A stretch of DNA of 64,000 bases, from positions 12,998,001 to 13,062,000 of the forward strand of contig NC_091864.1 in the NCBI RefSeq assembly GCF_019399895.1, given 5' to 3'. The stretch is from Cardiocondyla obscurior. Its lineage: Eukaryota; Arthropoda; Insecta; Hymenoptera; Formicidae. The notes beneath the pieces were generated by a model. That model made no database searches. It had not been told where the DNA came from and was given only the letters and a program-made list of their open reading frames with translations. A program made the position numbers and the translations under genes. Positions 10,457-22,600 of the stretch are shown piece by piece. Positions within the stretch are counted from its first letter, which is position 1, and every line of letters begins with the position of its first letter.

Positions 10457-12169
10457 TTATTTAAACATTTTCTGACAGGCTTTTTTTTCCTCATTTACAT
10501 AAGCGGTTTGCTTTTTCTTTAGTGTGTCTATTTTCTCTAATATAGTCTTATTCCCGGATATCTCATATGCTTGATTGAAATCTCTTAACCCAAGTGTGTA
10601 CTCATTTGTACAAGCATAAGCTTGTCCTCTTCGGAACAGCGCTTTACTACTCATATTATTCACTGTCAAAGCCTGATATAAATAACGTATTAAGACAACG
10701 TTATATTTGTGATTTTCTTGTAAAACATAATTACTTACCTCATTACAATTATCTATAGCTTTACGATACTCTTCCTGCTTTAAATATACAGCAGCTAAAT
10801 TAAGAAATAAAGCTAATTTAAGATCCGCCAGTGAGGAATAAAATGTATCAGACATTTGTTGCTTGCCCATCCAGTTGTAATATCGTAATGCTTTTTTATA
10901 CTTTCTACAAGCCTCCAAATAATTCTTATTTAGAAAATAACTGTTTCCAGAATCTTTTATTTTCCTTATTACTGTCTCCATATATTTGTGCTAAAAAATG
11001 TGAATAAATCCAAATCAAAATTTAATTTTATACATTAGCATGCAAATAAGCTTTAGTAATATACAAGTAATAATTTTACAGTGAGCTTGTCGACATGTTG
11101 AGAATAATTCCAATCTTCAGGATATGGTGTATAAATATCCTCAGTTCCATCATTTTCTTCTAATCCCCAACCTTCACCTTTCTTTATTTCTCCACAATCA
11201 ACAATACTTATTTTCTATAAAGGTCGAATAAAATAATAATGTTACATATAATATATGATAAATTTAAGAAATTATTATCTATGTAATTTAACTAGACTTA
11301 CCTCAATTGGTCTATCTTTTTCAGTTTTTACTTTACTAATTTCTAACACTACACTCATGCCTTTCACAACCTTTCCAAATACCACATTGGTATCATCTAA
11401 GTGTGTGGATGGGTTAACAGTAATAATAAACTGAGAACTGTTGGTATTTGGCTGACCTTCATTTACCATGCTAAGTAGTCCAGTAGAAACATGTTTCAAT
11501 GTAAAGTTCTCATCATCAAAGTGAGGACCATAAATACTTTCTCCACTACTGCCATTAAAATTGACAATATCACCACCTTGGATTGCAAACTGTGAAATGA
11601 CTGTAGCAATAAATTATATATAGATATGCTAATAAATTCTCTTAATAAATCAAACCTGAATCCCTTTTATCTTTAATAGCAAACAGAAATTTAATTTGTA
11701 ATTTATAAATACTGATTGCAGCAACAAAAAATATGTCAATTGAGATAAATTACTATACTACTGTAACAAAAAGATTATCTGAATAATTGGCAAAGTTAAA
11801 ATAAAGTTTCATCGAGCATGATCGAGTAGGAAAATGAACATTCTAGATTATAGTAATGAATACCTCTGTGAAAAATAGCTCCCTTATAATGCAACTTTGG
11901 AGCCTGTATACCGGCACCTTTTTCGCCAGTGCACAACGCACGGAAATTCTCTGCCGTTCGTGGAACGACATTTTTGAACAGTTCTATTATAATTCTTCCC
12001 ACTGCAAAAATACAGATTCATAATTTATTCGACCCGGTATTTACGCAGATATACAAACCATAACCTCGCGTGTACCTTTCTCGGGACCAATTGCTAGCTC
12101 CAGGAAGACCAAAGGATTGTCAGGATTAATGAGCGATCTGCTCTTTTCTTCTTTCGAAAACTGTTGCAT
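10457..12169 (-). CDS. PPID: Peptidyl-prolyl cis-trans isomerase D (cyclophilin-40)
   Basis: Cyclophilin-40 is an Hsp90 co-chaperone: an N-terminal cyclophilin isomerase joined to C-terminal TPRs that bind the Hsp90 MEEVD tail. Inferred exons (minus): 12169-12076, 12001-11864, 11600-11302, 11214-11080, 10990-10739, 10672-10457. Phases join to 377 aa (human 370). The isomerase covers about residues 20-180, with RTAENFRALCTGEKG, FHRVISQFAIQGGD and GLLSMVNEGQPNTNSSQF; the catalytic Arg is in FHR (residue 77). The position of cyclophilin A Trp121 is His here (THLDD), as in other Cyp40s, which lowers cyclosporin affinity. The position of CypA His126 is Asn (DTNVVFG). TPR helices occupy about 223-370 (e.g. 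KALFRRGQAYACTNEYTLGL), ending in KMFK. Exon 3 needs the acceptor at 11601/11600; a second AG 11 bases downstream would break frame. The start follows CAAAAAT. Confidence 0.92.
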
Positions 12170-12592
12170 ATTTTTGACACAAAGCGAGCCAAACGAAAAA
12201 ACATGCGATCAGCTGAGCTGCAAGAAACATTCTAACTGGCGTCGACGGTCGAAGCATGCGTAATAAAGTTTGTTCTCAGTCGCTGTACTAGAACTGTTCT
12301 GAACTGGACCAGTGCAGACGAGTGCTACCTAGTGTAAAAACGTAATTCTTTGTTTAAAAAATATATGAAATTTAACGTATTATATTAGGAAAGCACACTA
12401 AAAATATGTAATAATTAATATATTTAGTTTTTATTACATAGAAAGTTGCTTAATATAAAAATTAAATTATGATTTTATATGTAAATATAAATATTTTTAC
12501 TTTTTATAGTAATATTTATGTATCAATTAACATTTCAGCATATTTCCCTTTTTTCTTTATATGTCCTTATGATTACTACTTCACCGTTCATT

Positions 12593-12598
12593 TTTATT
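12593..12598 (-). terminator. AATAAA overlapping the RAD1 stop codon
   Basis: On the minus strand the last A of the RAD1 TAA stop begins AATAAA. If used, the RAD1 3' UTR would be only about 15-30 bases. Other AT-rich signals downstream could serve instead. Confidence 0.35.
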
Positions 12599-13818
12599 TA
12601 ATCCTCGATTTCAAGTAATGGAGAAATCTGTAAATAAAATACAATTAAACATTTATTATATACTCAATATTGTATCAAGTATAATAAATTTAAAAAATAT
12701 ACATGCTAAATTTAAAAAGTATACAAAAAATATACATACAGAAATTAGTATTAAATCAATAATTTTATTGTATAATTTATTATGAAGTCTTACATAATAT
12801 TCTATGTAACAGGTTTGTCCATTTTCAGTTTCAATAAGATACTGAAAACACAACAAGCCGGCTTTATTAGTTCTCAAGGAAACCTTTTTAGAGCATGATA
12901 ATGCTTTCATTGCCGGTTTAATATGCATCAATTTGAATATTGATGTTGCTGTTAATGTACATTGAAAAGTGCCTATCAAATCACTGTTGTGTGGCAAGTC
13001 AATATGGCAAACACCACCTAATCCTTCTGTGCTAATTCTGAAGTAAGGTTTTTCTGGTGATAAGCACAACTAAAATACAATTATTATATTTTAATGTTTA
13101 AATATAAATTTTTAGCTACTTTAAGGGTTAAATTAATGTTGCCTATTATACCTCAACCACTTCACTAGTTGAATCTAACTCGCCCATGACATCTTTCAAT
13201 AATTCTGTTTGAAGTACTACTTTATTTACGACGTCTTCTGGTTTAAAATGAAAGTCCAACATTGTCTCTACTTCCAAAGTTCTCAGTGAGCAGTCTGTTA
13301 TGACACTGTCCTCTTCAATGATAATGCTTAAAGGATAACCTGTGCCCTATTATAAATAAAATTTTTTTTTAAGCTTAAAACTAATCTAAAATGATGAAAA
13401 TTATCTTGATTTGATTTAGATGTCAAGTTTACTTGATAAAATATTTGTAGGGTGGCAGAATCTTCATGGGAACGCAACATGCAGAGACAGTCCACCAGGA
13501 TGCTTAAACTTAATGAAAATATTACATCCTCTTTCAGGTCATACTCATCAAAAACAGAAGACGGGATGTATGCTGCACCCTGCATACATTTCGCATCCTC
13601 AACTGTAATTTTTAATCCATTTTCTTTGCCGAGACCAACAATAGCTATCTAAATAACAGCATGTTTTTCATCAAATTCCAGTAAAGAATAAAGATACACT
13701 TTTGGTTCACTGTCAGTACCTCCTTAAAATTGATAGCTTTTAACAATTGTATAACAATTTTCAAATTTGCAAATCCCATTTTTCCAACAAACACATAATT
13801 TTCTATGTTAGAAGGCAT
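12598..13818 (-). CDS. RAD1: Checkpoint clamp component RAD1 (9-1-1 complex)
   Basis: RAD1 forms the PCNA-like RAD9-RAD1-HUS1 clamp loaded at DNA damage to activate ATR signalling. Inferred exons (minus): 13818-13720, 13648-13433, 13346-13152, 13069-12794, 12627-12598. All are phase 0, total 271 aa (human 282). Family-typical parts: LKAINFKE at the end of exon 1, GLKITVEDAKCMQGAAYIPS and LSILVDCLCML in exon 2, LLKDVMGELDSTSEVVE in exon 3, and LSPEKPYFRISTEG plus GQTCYIEYY in exon 4. The last exon adds only ISPLLEIED. The ATG at 13818 gives an N-terminus (MPSNIENYVFVGK) that lines up with other RAD1 proteins; an in-frame non-conserved extension upstream to about 13857 is open but less likely. 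The gene lies about 430 bp upstream of PPID on the same strand and head-to-head with the MAIP1-like gene. Confidence 0.9.
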
Positions 13819-14754
13819 CTTGATTGTTTGACACTTGATACAACGCGAAACTGTCAAATCGTAATTGTTGATGCATCAATTGTTTTTTATCAATATTTAT
13901 CAGCCAAACTGCCAATACGTGTTTATAGATGAAAGCAAGCCGATTTATTAGCTGCATCGAGTCCTAAAAAGACGTAACGAGTCACATATGTTTTTTTTTT
14001 CTTTCTTTCAAAGTTGCCAAAGTCGTTCTTTTATAACGGAATGCATTTCATACATACACACATACACAGTGAACAAGCACGAGCCGGTACTCGTTACTTC
14101 GGTACCTGTTGATCTAAATTTCTTCAGCTAAACAGAAGTTTTGCATTTGAATCTCCTGCAAACTGAAATGCTAATTAGTAATTAGTTATTATATCCTATG
14201 TGTTTTTAAAATACGATTTGCATATGTTTCTACCAAATCACAGACAAATGCAAGAAAAATAATGTTAAAAGTTTGTCAGTTAAAATGTACGATCGCTATT
14301 AGTCAATTTGGTTAAGACTACATGTAAAAAAAAAAAAAAATTAAACCGATTAATTAAAATTATGCATTTTATTTATTCATGCAATTTTTTAATTGTGATT
14401 AATCGATTTATTTATAAACTTATAATTAAACCCTTCAATATGTGCAAGAGCTTTAACTTTCTTAAATTGTTCTTGCATAACTTGTAACGGGCGCCAATTA
14501 CAAAACCCTAAAATTAAACGACCGTTTGAAAATTGAATAATAAACATGTTTTCGCGAAAGACGTGGCAAAATTCATATGTGGTGCAACGTTATCAATAAC
14601 AACACATCGCAGAGTTTCAAATGAATCCTCACATATATTGTCCCGGACGCGAACGCGACCTTTACTGTTTTAAAGAATAGGTTAGAATAAGCATCTTGTG
14701 CCTCAAGACTTTGATGCCCGTGGAAGATTTGTACATTATTTTATACAAATCACG
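13819..14754. promoter_or_regulatory. Divergent intergenic region RAD1 / MAIP1-like
   Basis: About 0.9 kb between two start codons that face away from each other, so both promoters should be here. It contains a T-run near 13990, an A-run at 14327-14340 and a possible small minus-strand ORF (14389-14547). CpG-containing sequence near 14640-14660 may belong to the core promoter of the MAIP1-like gene. Confidence 0.5.
14389..14547 (-). CDS. Possible small ORF, 52 aa, unknown
   Basis: An ATG at 14547 opens 52 codons ending in TAA. Its middle part looks like real protein (LILGFCNWRPLQVMQEQ followed by FKKVKALAHIEGFNYK): balanced composition with Trp, Cys and amphipathic Lys-rich helix potential. 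The open frame extends upstream without ATG to about 14590. I do not recognise the family. It sits in the RAD1/MAIP1 intergenic region, where a short gene, a decayed exon or chance are all possible. No splice structure can be supported. Confidence 0.2.
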   Translation of the reverse strand: MFIIQFSNGRLILGFCNWRPLQVMQEQFKKVKALAHIEGFNYKFINKSINHN

Positions 14755-15646
14755 ATGTTGGTTCCGACAATTAGAAGAAGTGTGTCGTGTAATCTGCGAC
14801 GAGTTGCCGCATGTGTCATTTATAGAAACAAAATACGAACGAAAATCACATGGCATTGCAACGAGGCGAACTTGTTGTCCATTTCACCTCGAAATATCAC
14901 AGTCTGCAGAGTCTACAGCACCGATTCGGATTCTGAGTCGCCGGCTGCTTTGCCTATGCTCGTAGCCGGCGCCGATGCGTTCTCGCCGTCTCTTTGGACT
15001 CCGTTTTGTCTTTTGTATCTGTCTCTTACGACTCTACCATACATAGACAAAGAATTTCTTATATCTGACGCCCTTGCTGGAGCTAAATACGTATGAGACT
15101 TTTCAAAACTGATTAAAAGCCGTTGTGCAACTATTCTAAGGTCGATAATTATATTTTTGCATTTGTAGGCAACAACAGTAATATCTAAGGCTTTAGCAAA
15201 CAAAGATTTTGATTCCTTGGAAGGCCTTGTAGCTGAAAATATGATTGAAGTATTAAGGGCAAAGATTGAAAGCCTTAGCCCTTACCAAAGATCACTGATT
15301 GCGGTAAGAGAGGAAGATATTACATTGCATTTCTTGTGCAATGTTGAAGCTAAGACAACAGGTAAGAAAATTATTAAACATTAACATTAGAGTACCATTC
15401 TAATACACATGTGTGTTGTTTACAGGTGAGGAGTCTTACATTGAAATTAAAACGATCTGCCATTATATCCCAAATAAGGCTGAACAAAAAGAAATATTAG
15501 ATTCAATTACTTCATTTTCAGACCTCTCTAAGCTAAAAGAATTGCTAATATGTAATTATGTTTTTACTCGTAAATATGTAAATAATGTTGGTGGTCCTTG
15601 GATTGCAACTTTTATAAATCATTACAGTGTAAATGTCTTACAATAG
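14755..15646 (+). CDS. MAIP1: MAIP1-like mitochondrial matrix protein (m-AAA protease-interacting protein 1 family)
   Basis: In human cells MAIP1 (C2orf47) binds the m-AAA protease AFG3L2 in the matrix and protects newly imported EMRE, a subunit of the calcium uniporter. Inferred exons: 14755-15090, 15169-15361, 15426-15646; phases join to 249 aa. The first 75 residues are Arg-rich and almost free of acids (MLVPTIRRSVSCNLRRVAAC), a clear matrix-targeting sequence ending near YSTDSDSES. The conserved core begins with LPYIDKEFLISDALAGAKYA and continues with LVAENMIEVLRAKIESLSPY, matching the Tim44-like fold of MAIP1. The open frame extends further upstream without ATG, so 14755 is the first Met. 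AATAAA lies 124 bp after the stop. Assignment rests on remembered resemblance of the core and on the targeting signal; a different Tim44-like protein cannot be excluded. Confidence 0.65.
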
Positions 15647-15769
15647 AAATATCATTATTTGGAAAATAGTTGAAAGTAAAATTTGCTTAATTGTTTTTAA
15701 TCGGTCATTTGTTGTTGCCTTAAAAAAATAAGTGCTCTGGCATTTATATAACGTAATTTTATATTTTTC

Positions 15770-15775
15770 AATAAA
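15770..15775 (+). terminator. Poly(A) signal AATAAA of the MAIP1-like gene
   Basis: Canonical AATAAA between the two convergent genes, 124 bp past the MAIP1-like stop codon and 113 bp before the MALT1 stop codon on the other strand. Confidence 0.6.
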
Positions 15776-15887
15776 AACATGCGATACAAGATTATTTGCA
15801 GTGTATAACGTATTTCATGTATATATAAATTGTATTTCATTTATAATTAAAACATATTAATTAAATTTATATATTATGCATAATAAG

Positions 15888-18635
15888 TTAGATATTAATG
15901 GTTTCTAATATTAGTGGAATATAATTTTTAATGTGCAACAACGATGCGCCAATACGAGTTCCATTTTTCGAAACAGACACAACCAAAGATCCCTGTAAAA
16001 TAAAATTCCGCAATATGAATATATTTAAGGTACGCAAATGATGAAATTTAGATATTTTACCTGAGATATTTGTGGATTATATATCCAGCATTCATGTTTG
16101 GAGCTTGCAGTTTGAAACAAATTATTTTGTTTTGTAGGTACAGAGTTAAAAAAATGTACTTCTAAATCGTCTAAATTATATACTGAAATCTTAATGATAT
16201 TTAAATAAGGCTCCATAAATAAGGAGATCACAGCTTTAGCAGAAATATCAGCTTTCTTGAAGTTTATTTCAAAAGATTTAGGTGAAAAAGCTATTAATTT
16301 ATTTAAATGATTAAGCGTAGATGATGGAGCTCCTGTAATCATATTGATGTACATAATATGATTTAAAAACTTGTAATTTGTATTGTAAGAAAAAAACCTT
16401 TGTATTTAATAATTACTTTTATAAACTGCATCTGTGAGGCGGAAGGGTTTGGTAACGGTTAAGGCAAACATTGGAATTTGATTACGTTCTGTCCCCTTTA
16501 ATAATTTGTCTATTGCTGCAAATATAAATTAAATAATATTATTAATAGAAAATATTGAAATTATATATCAAATTTTTTCATGCTTACATTTTCCTACTTC
16601 TTCAAATACTTTGATAATTGGGATATTTTTATTAATATATTTGCTGAGATGCATAGCATATAATCCATATTTGCTATTTATTCTTTCATAACTAGGACGA
16701 TGACTAGATGTCGAATATGCTTGTATTAAATTTCGTAAATTTTTTCCACTTTTATACTCTTTGACTTTTGGTATTTCGTTATGAATATCAGGATTACATT
16801 CTCTAAAAAGCATTAATTTTTTTATACAATATATTTGAATATTTATTCGTCTTAACGATATCATTATTCTTAATTTTTTAGTATTTATATAGTAATAAAA
16901 AATGATTAAATTTCTTACTTTGGTGGTACAGTTTGGCACATATCCAATATCGTTACTAAAAGAGCTGGATCATTTTTTAACGATATCGCTAGCAATTCAC
17001 TCTCGCAAATTGCATCTTTTCTTAAATAAGATGCAGGCGCATCAACAGCAAGCATATAACTTTCTTGCATCTTAAAACCATGTCCAGCATAGTAAAACAA
17101 TCCTACATAATAATAAAATTTTAATAAGAGAATTATATTTCCGTACAATATATTTACAAAAATTTACCATAAACTCCTTCCGTTAAAACTTCACCAAATA
17201 TTTTTATAGCATTTCTCATCTGTTCAAGTGACAAATTTGCAAGGCAGATTACTTTAAAATCTATTTCCTTTAACAAATTGCCAATTTTTGCAGCATCATT
17301 TTTAGGTGTCTCTAGACACGCGTGATTATCGTAATCATCATTTGCAATAATTAAAGCTATTTTTGCAACTGCTTTTTCACGAGGAAGATCCAACTGTATA
17401 AATAGAAATTATATTGTTATAATAAGATTATAAGCAAAATTACGATTATAATTTTTATTCAGAATTTTCGTAAAATAATGGATTTATACGATATATAATT
17501 TTTACCATAATATGACTTCTTTGAGTGATTATTTCATTTATTTCGTTGCTTATGTAACAATGATATTTTCCTTCATACTTAGAGTTGAAGTGTTTTATCT
17601 GAAATATTAATTTTCTTTTTTTATTATAAAATACATCTTTGTTAATGTAAAGTATACTTACGTGTAATATATTAGATGTTTCTCCTTCTAATTGGGTATT
17701 ATCTCTGAACCATTGATAGTGTGGTTCAGGATGACCATGTGCTATACATTTAATTATAAATTCTTCGCCTTCTTTAATTTCTAAGAAAGCAGGTGGTTGC
17801 TGCGTTATACCCACAGGTATACGAGATATATTTACAAAAACTGATTTTGTTTGTAATACAGATGTTACTGTCTCTTTATCATTGGCGACTTGTAAAATTT
17901 TGCAATTATACTTTCCAGCTTGGTCACAGCTATGAGAAATCATAATACAATTAACTTGTCCCATTACATTTAGGCAATATTTTTACCTGTTTATAACGAT
18001 ATCAAGTTCACAACTTTGCTGTTCCTGCAGCTCAATATTATTATGACACCATTGGTAACTTGGTGATGGTATACCAGTAGCCTTGCAAGAAAGACGAAGT
18101 TGCTGACCAAAAGGTATTTCTAAATTATCACCTTCTATGTCATCAGTGGGTTGTTTAATAATTATTGATGGTTCTAATAAAAATTTAATAAAATAATTTA
18201 TAATTGTCATGAAATATTTTGTTCATAGTTGTGTAAATTTGAATAATGTATACCTGGATAATGTAAGACTGACAAAGCATTATTAAGTTCACAGTCCTTG
18301 AGTAAGGTGCACAGTATTCCAACTGTGCACATTTTTATATTTAGTTCAAAAAGTAAATTGTCTGCTGGTGTTTTTCCAGTTCCAGTATTTCGTTTTAATG
18401 ACTCCACCCATAAGTTTCTAAGTACAGCAAATATATAAAGATTTGTTAAAAACAAGTAGTTGACTTTTATCAAGATTATTTGATGTGTTTATTGTTACCT
18501 TTGATATCCAAGTTGTTCAGCTACGTGACGAGCAAGCAGTTGCCAGGTTGAGTTTTTGTTTAACTCGTAAATTAATTGATTGTATAATGTTGATGGAATA
18601 TGCTCCAAATATATGTCTTCGTTAATTTTTGCCAT
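15888..18635 (-). CDS. MALT1: MALT1-type paracaspase (death domain, Ig domains, C14 protease)
   Basis: In vertebrates MALT1 acts with BCL10 and CARD-coiled-coil proteins as scaffold and Arg-specific protease in NF-kB signalling. Inferred exons (minus): 18635-18499, 18417-18254, 18173-17987, 17929-17662, 17598-17506, 17393-17168, 17102-16919, 16802-16588, 16515-16417, 16332-16061, 15992-15888. Phases join to 649 aa (human 824). Order: death domain (about 1-100; STWQLLARHVAEQLGYQR), Ig1 (about 105-205; LRLSCKATGIP, AGKYNCKI), Ig2 (about 205-285; IKCIAHGHPEPHYQWFRD, GKYHCYIS), protease (about 290-500), third Ig-like region (about 510-640). The catalytic dyad is intact: His366 in FYYAGHG and Cys414 in ILDMCQ. 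The protein stops soon after the last domain, so the vertebrate C-terminal TRAF6-binding tail is missing. Head-to-head with the DOCK7 gene. Confidence 0.92.
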
Positions 18636-19650
18636 TTTTATAAAATTATTCTTATTACTTATCTAAGCACAAATAAAACGAGTAAAAATAATATCCTGTC
18701 GACGTTGACGTTGCGAATTTTCTGCTATCAAATTGACGTATTATTCATCGCCACTATCATTTTCCTCAATGTGAAAAAAAAACAAATTAAAAAGAAATAC
18801 GCATTCCACAGGAAAAAAAATTAATTCATTATTTATGTAATTTATTTTTTTTTTAACATGTACGTACATGAGAAATGTTATATTTTATTAAAAAAATGCA
18901 TTTATTAATTATATATAATTTTATACAAAAGTAACATTTTTTTTTTACTTGAGAGTTTTTAGTGGCGTCGATATTGGTATCGCCATACTACAATATGATA
19001 AACGCTGAGTTACATATCTCTTGGCGGTAAGGAATTTAGAAGTCTGATTGAGTTGCTAGTTTAGACAACGGACATCCGAGGGACCTAGTGTCAAAGAGAC
19101 AGAACGGCGTCAGGAATACTTAGGAAGTGGAGTATGGTGGAGTACTTACGTCAAAACGCGTCAAAGGAGATATTGAAGTAAAGTGGATTTTCGCTAATGT
19201 TTTTGGTTATTTATAGCCGTCTCGTTCTTAATGAATTTGAATTAACGTAAGTAACATTCAATGTGAAAATCACATATTTTCGTTATTCATACTCAGTTTA
19301 AGCATGTCTGCAGTTTCTGCTCCATTTCCAAGCTACTCTCACAACTTATAAATATTAATTATTATTTTCTAATTGTATCGTTATTTTCAAGTTTGTTGTA
19401 ATGTTAGATATGCTAGTTCGGTATGCAAAATCTTTTGACTATATAATAATAATTAGTATATTTAATACATATGATTATTGGAGCAAAAATAATAGAAAAA
19501 CTGTTTTAGTTACAGGATTGTTAAAATAATTGGCTGAGATAGTTGAAAACTGGGTTTAAAAAGTGTACTGCAAGTACTGGAAATCTATGGTTGATGTTAT
19601 ACATACTGTAGATTTTCAGTACTAGCAGTGAGTTTTCAAACATAGTCATA
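18636..19650. promoter_or_regulatory. Divergent intergenic region MALT1 / DOCK7
   Basis: About 1 kb between opposed start codons. The MALT1 side is AT-rich with T- and A-runs; the middle (about 18970-19190) is more balanced and likely holds the DOCK7 promoter and 5' UTR. A short upstream exon is possible (GTAAGT at about 19249), but I cannot define it. No TATA box is called. Confidence 0.5.
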
Positions 19651-22600
19651 ATGTCTTCAGTACAGCGTGCATTTGCTCACAAGTTAAATAAGCAACATGC
19701 TGCTGATGTAAGGAGACAAATTGCTACTTCTACCTCTTATTCCCGAGATTTATCTAAAAGTGGTAGCAGTGTATCAGGATTTTCTTCCACAGTAAGCAGT
19801 TTCTTTTGGAAAATAATAAAATAAAAATAAAATAAAAAATAAAAAATGCAGTTAATTCTTAAGTAAATTAATTCTTAAGTAAATAAATTTATTAATTTTT
19901 TTACAGATGTCCTTATGTGAGGTATTAGAACCACTTGATTATGAAGAATTCTTAGCCCAACATCAATCAGTGCTAGATCGTGATCCTTTAAAACCAATAC
20001 TAGACTTTCCACCAAGGGATGTTGAATTGAGAGTTATAAAGAGAAAGATTCGAACCGAAGAGCCAATTGTACCACATGAATCAATGTAAAAAAAAATATA
20101 TAGTTAAAATAATTTTAATATAGTTATTTAAAACTTTTAATTAATTTTTTTAACGCTTGGTTTCTAGTGATACCGTATCGCCTTACGTGAAAAGATGTAT
20201 TGAGAGTTTTACTTCAGATTGGGTCGTAATACATCGCAAATACAAAGGTAGAATCTCACCTATTGCCAGAGACAGATTGCTTCAGGATACACCTAGACAA
20301 GATTTCGAGGTATTTAGTACTGAAAATAAAATTAACTCGTGACAAGTAGTAAATAAAAGTAATATGTATTAGGTAGATCAAGAAGATGCAAATGGCTGTG
20401 TATCGCCGAGCGAAGAGGATGACTTGTCCAATTCCGGAGATACTCCGAGAGGATCCTGGGCAAGTTTGGATTTACGACATTCGCAACATGATCCTCTTTT
20501 ACCAAGTTTATTAGATCGAGTTTGTCTCGAAACGATCGATCAGATGAACGAACAAAAGAGATTAGAAGATCGACAGGTATATATCTTAAAAAAACAACAA
20601 GTTTGTTTGTTTTATTTTAATAAAATATTTATTTTTTAGGAAGCCTTATTTCCGCTTTATTCTCCTCCGACTTCTCCTGACGACGAGTGGCAAGAAATCA
20701 GTGTTGCGCCTGAACCTACAGAGCCTTTTGCTCATAAAATTCTTGTGAAGTGTCTACAATTAAAATTAGAACTAGAAGTGGAGCCTATATTTGCAAGTCT
20801 CGCATTGTATGATGCCAAAGAAAAGAAAAAGGTATGATATTTTTATAATTAAAATTACAACTTCAAGACTGCATATAATCTTCTTTGCAAATTTATTATA
20901 TTTTAGGTGTCGGAGAATTTCTATGTCGATATGAATTCAGAAGGATTAAAAAGAATGCTTGGAGGGCATATTGCTTATAGCGATGCAAGCACTTTAGCTA
21001 GGAGTTGCGTATTGAGCATTAATAAGCCCAGTCCTGATTTGTTTCTTGTTATACGGTTAGAGAAAGTATTGCAGGGTGATATATCAGAATGTGCTGAACC
21101 ATATTTACGTGATGATAAAAATAAAGATAAGGTAATAAAATAATAAAATAAAATACATTGTTACTTTAAAATATGTGATAATTTGTATTCTATGTTATTT
21201 ATTATTTTATTTATTTTCATAGGTCAGAGCTGCCGCCGCTGCTGCATGTGAACGCTTGGGACGTTACAGAATGCCTCTCGCATGGACTGCGATTCATCTG
21301 TCTGGTGTAATTGGAGGTGGTGGTGATACAGACAGTACTGGCAGCGCAGGTTCTTTAGACAGAAAGTCGGGCAGTCTAGAACAGTGGCGAAAGAAAGTGG
21401 AACCGCCGACTCGACGAGGTTCGCTAGAAAGACGAAGTTCAGATAAAAGGCGTAGTTGGTCACCGGACGATTTTGCGAATTGTCTCGAGAGTTTTAGGTT
21501 TGTATAATGCTCTCTCCGCGTATTTTTTTTTTAATGAAAAGACTTAAATAACATTTTATATTTTTGTAGGCCCATTACATTAACAGTCTCGAGTTTTTTT
21601 AAGCAAGAAAGTGAACGGCTTCGCGATGAAGATCTTTATAAGCTTTTGGTTGAATTACGAAGACCTGGTTCTAATTTAAAACGATTAAAATGTTTACCAG
21701 GGATATTGAAACTTGATCTTAGTCCTAGACCTGAAGAACTGCCGAGGTGTCTTGACCCTGATCTTAGAAGATTAGTTCCATATCCGGATGAAAAGAGTCG
21801 ACCGGTTAAAGAGATACTTGAGTTTCCAAGCGAAGTTATTTCACCAGATTTAACGTACCGTAATCTTTTGTATCTTTATCCCAAGGTACATATTAAACAA
21901 AATTAATTCTATAATTAATAAGTTATTATTAATATATAATTATAATTCTATAATTAATAAGAAAAAATTAATTAATTATTTCTTATTAATTATAGAATAA
22001 AGCTAATATATATTTTATTATGCACAGGAAGCAAATTTCAGCTCTAGAACAGGTTCAGCTCGTAATATTGCCGTAAAGATTCAGCTCATGGGAGGGGAGC
22101 AAGAAGCTGACGCGCTTACAGCTATTTTTGGTAGATCGTCATGTCCTGAAATGACACATGAATATTTTACTTCCGTATCATATCACAACAAAAATCCGAA
22201 TTTTTACGACGAAATTAAAATGAGACTACCCGCTGATTTAAGCGCAAAACATCATTTATTATTCACCTTCTATCACATTAGTTGCCAGAAGAAAGCGGAA
22301 CAGCCAAACGTTGAAACGGCAGTTGCATATACAGTAAATTTTTATTAGCAATTAATAAATTTAATAGATTAAGTAATTTTATTAATATATTAATATTTAA
22401 TATATAAAATTTTATTTATAGTGGTTACCGCTTTTAAGAGACGGCCACCTTCAATCAGGCGAATTTAGTTTGCCTGCTATGCTAGATCCGCCACCCGCAA
22501 ATTACTCCTACATTGCGCCCGATGTTCTTTTGCCAGGCACTCGATGGGTGGACGCTCATCGAGGGGTTTTTACAGTCATACTGGAGCCTGTTTCTAGCGT

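Noticed and set aside
10457..10981. Reading the PPID TPR part as a separate single-exon gene starting at 10981
   Set aside because: The frame runs through an intron (10738-10673), and exons upstream join in frame to the cyclophilin domain at the expected family length.
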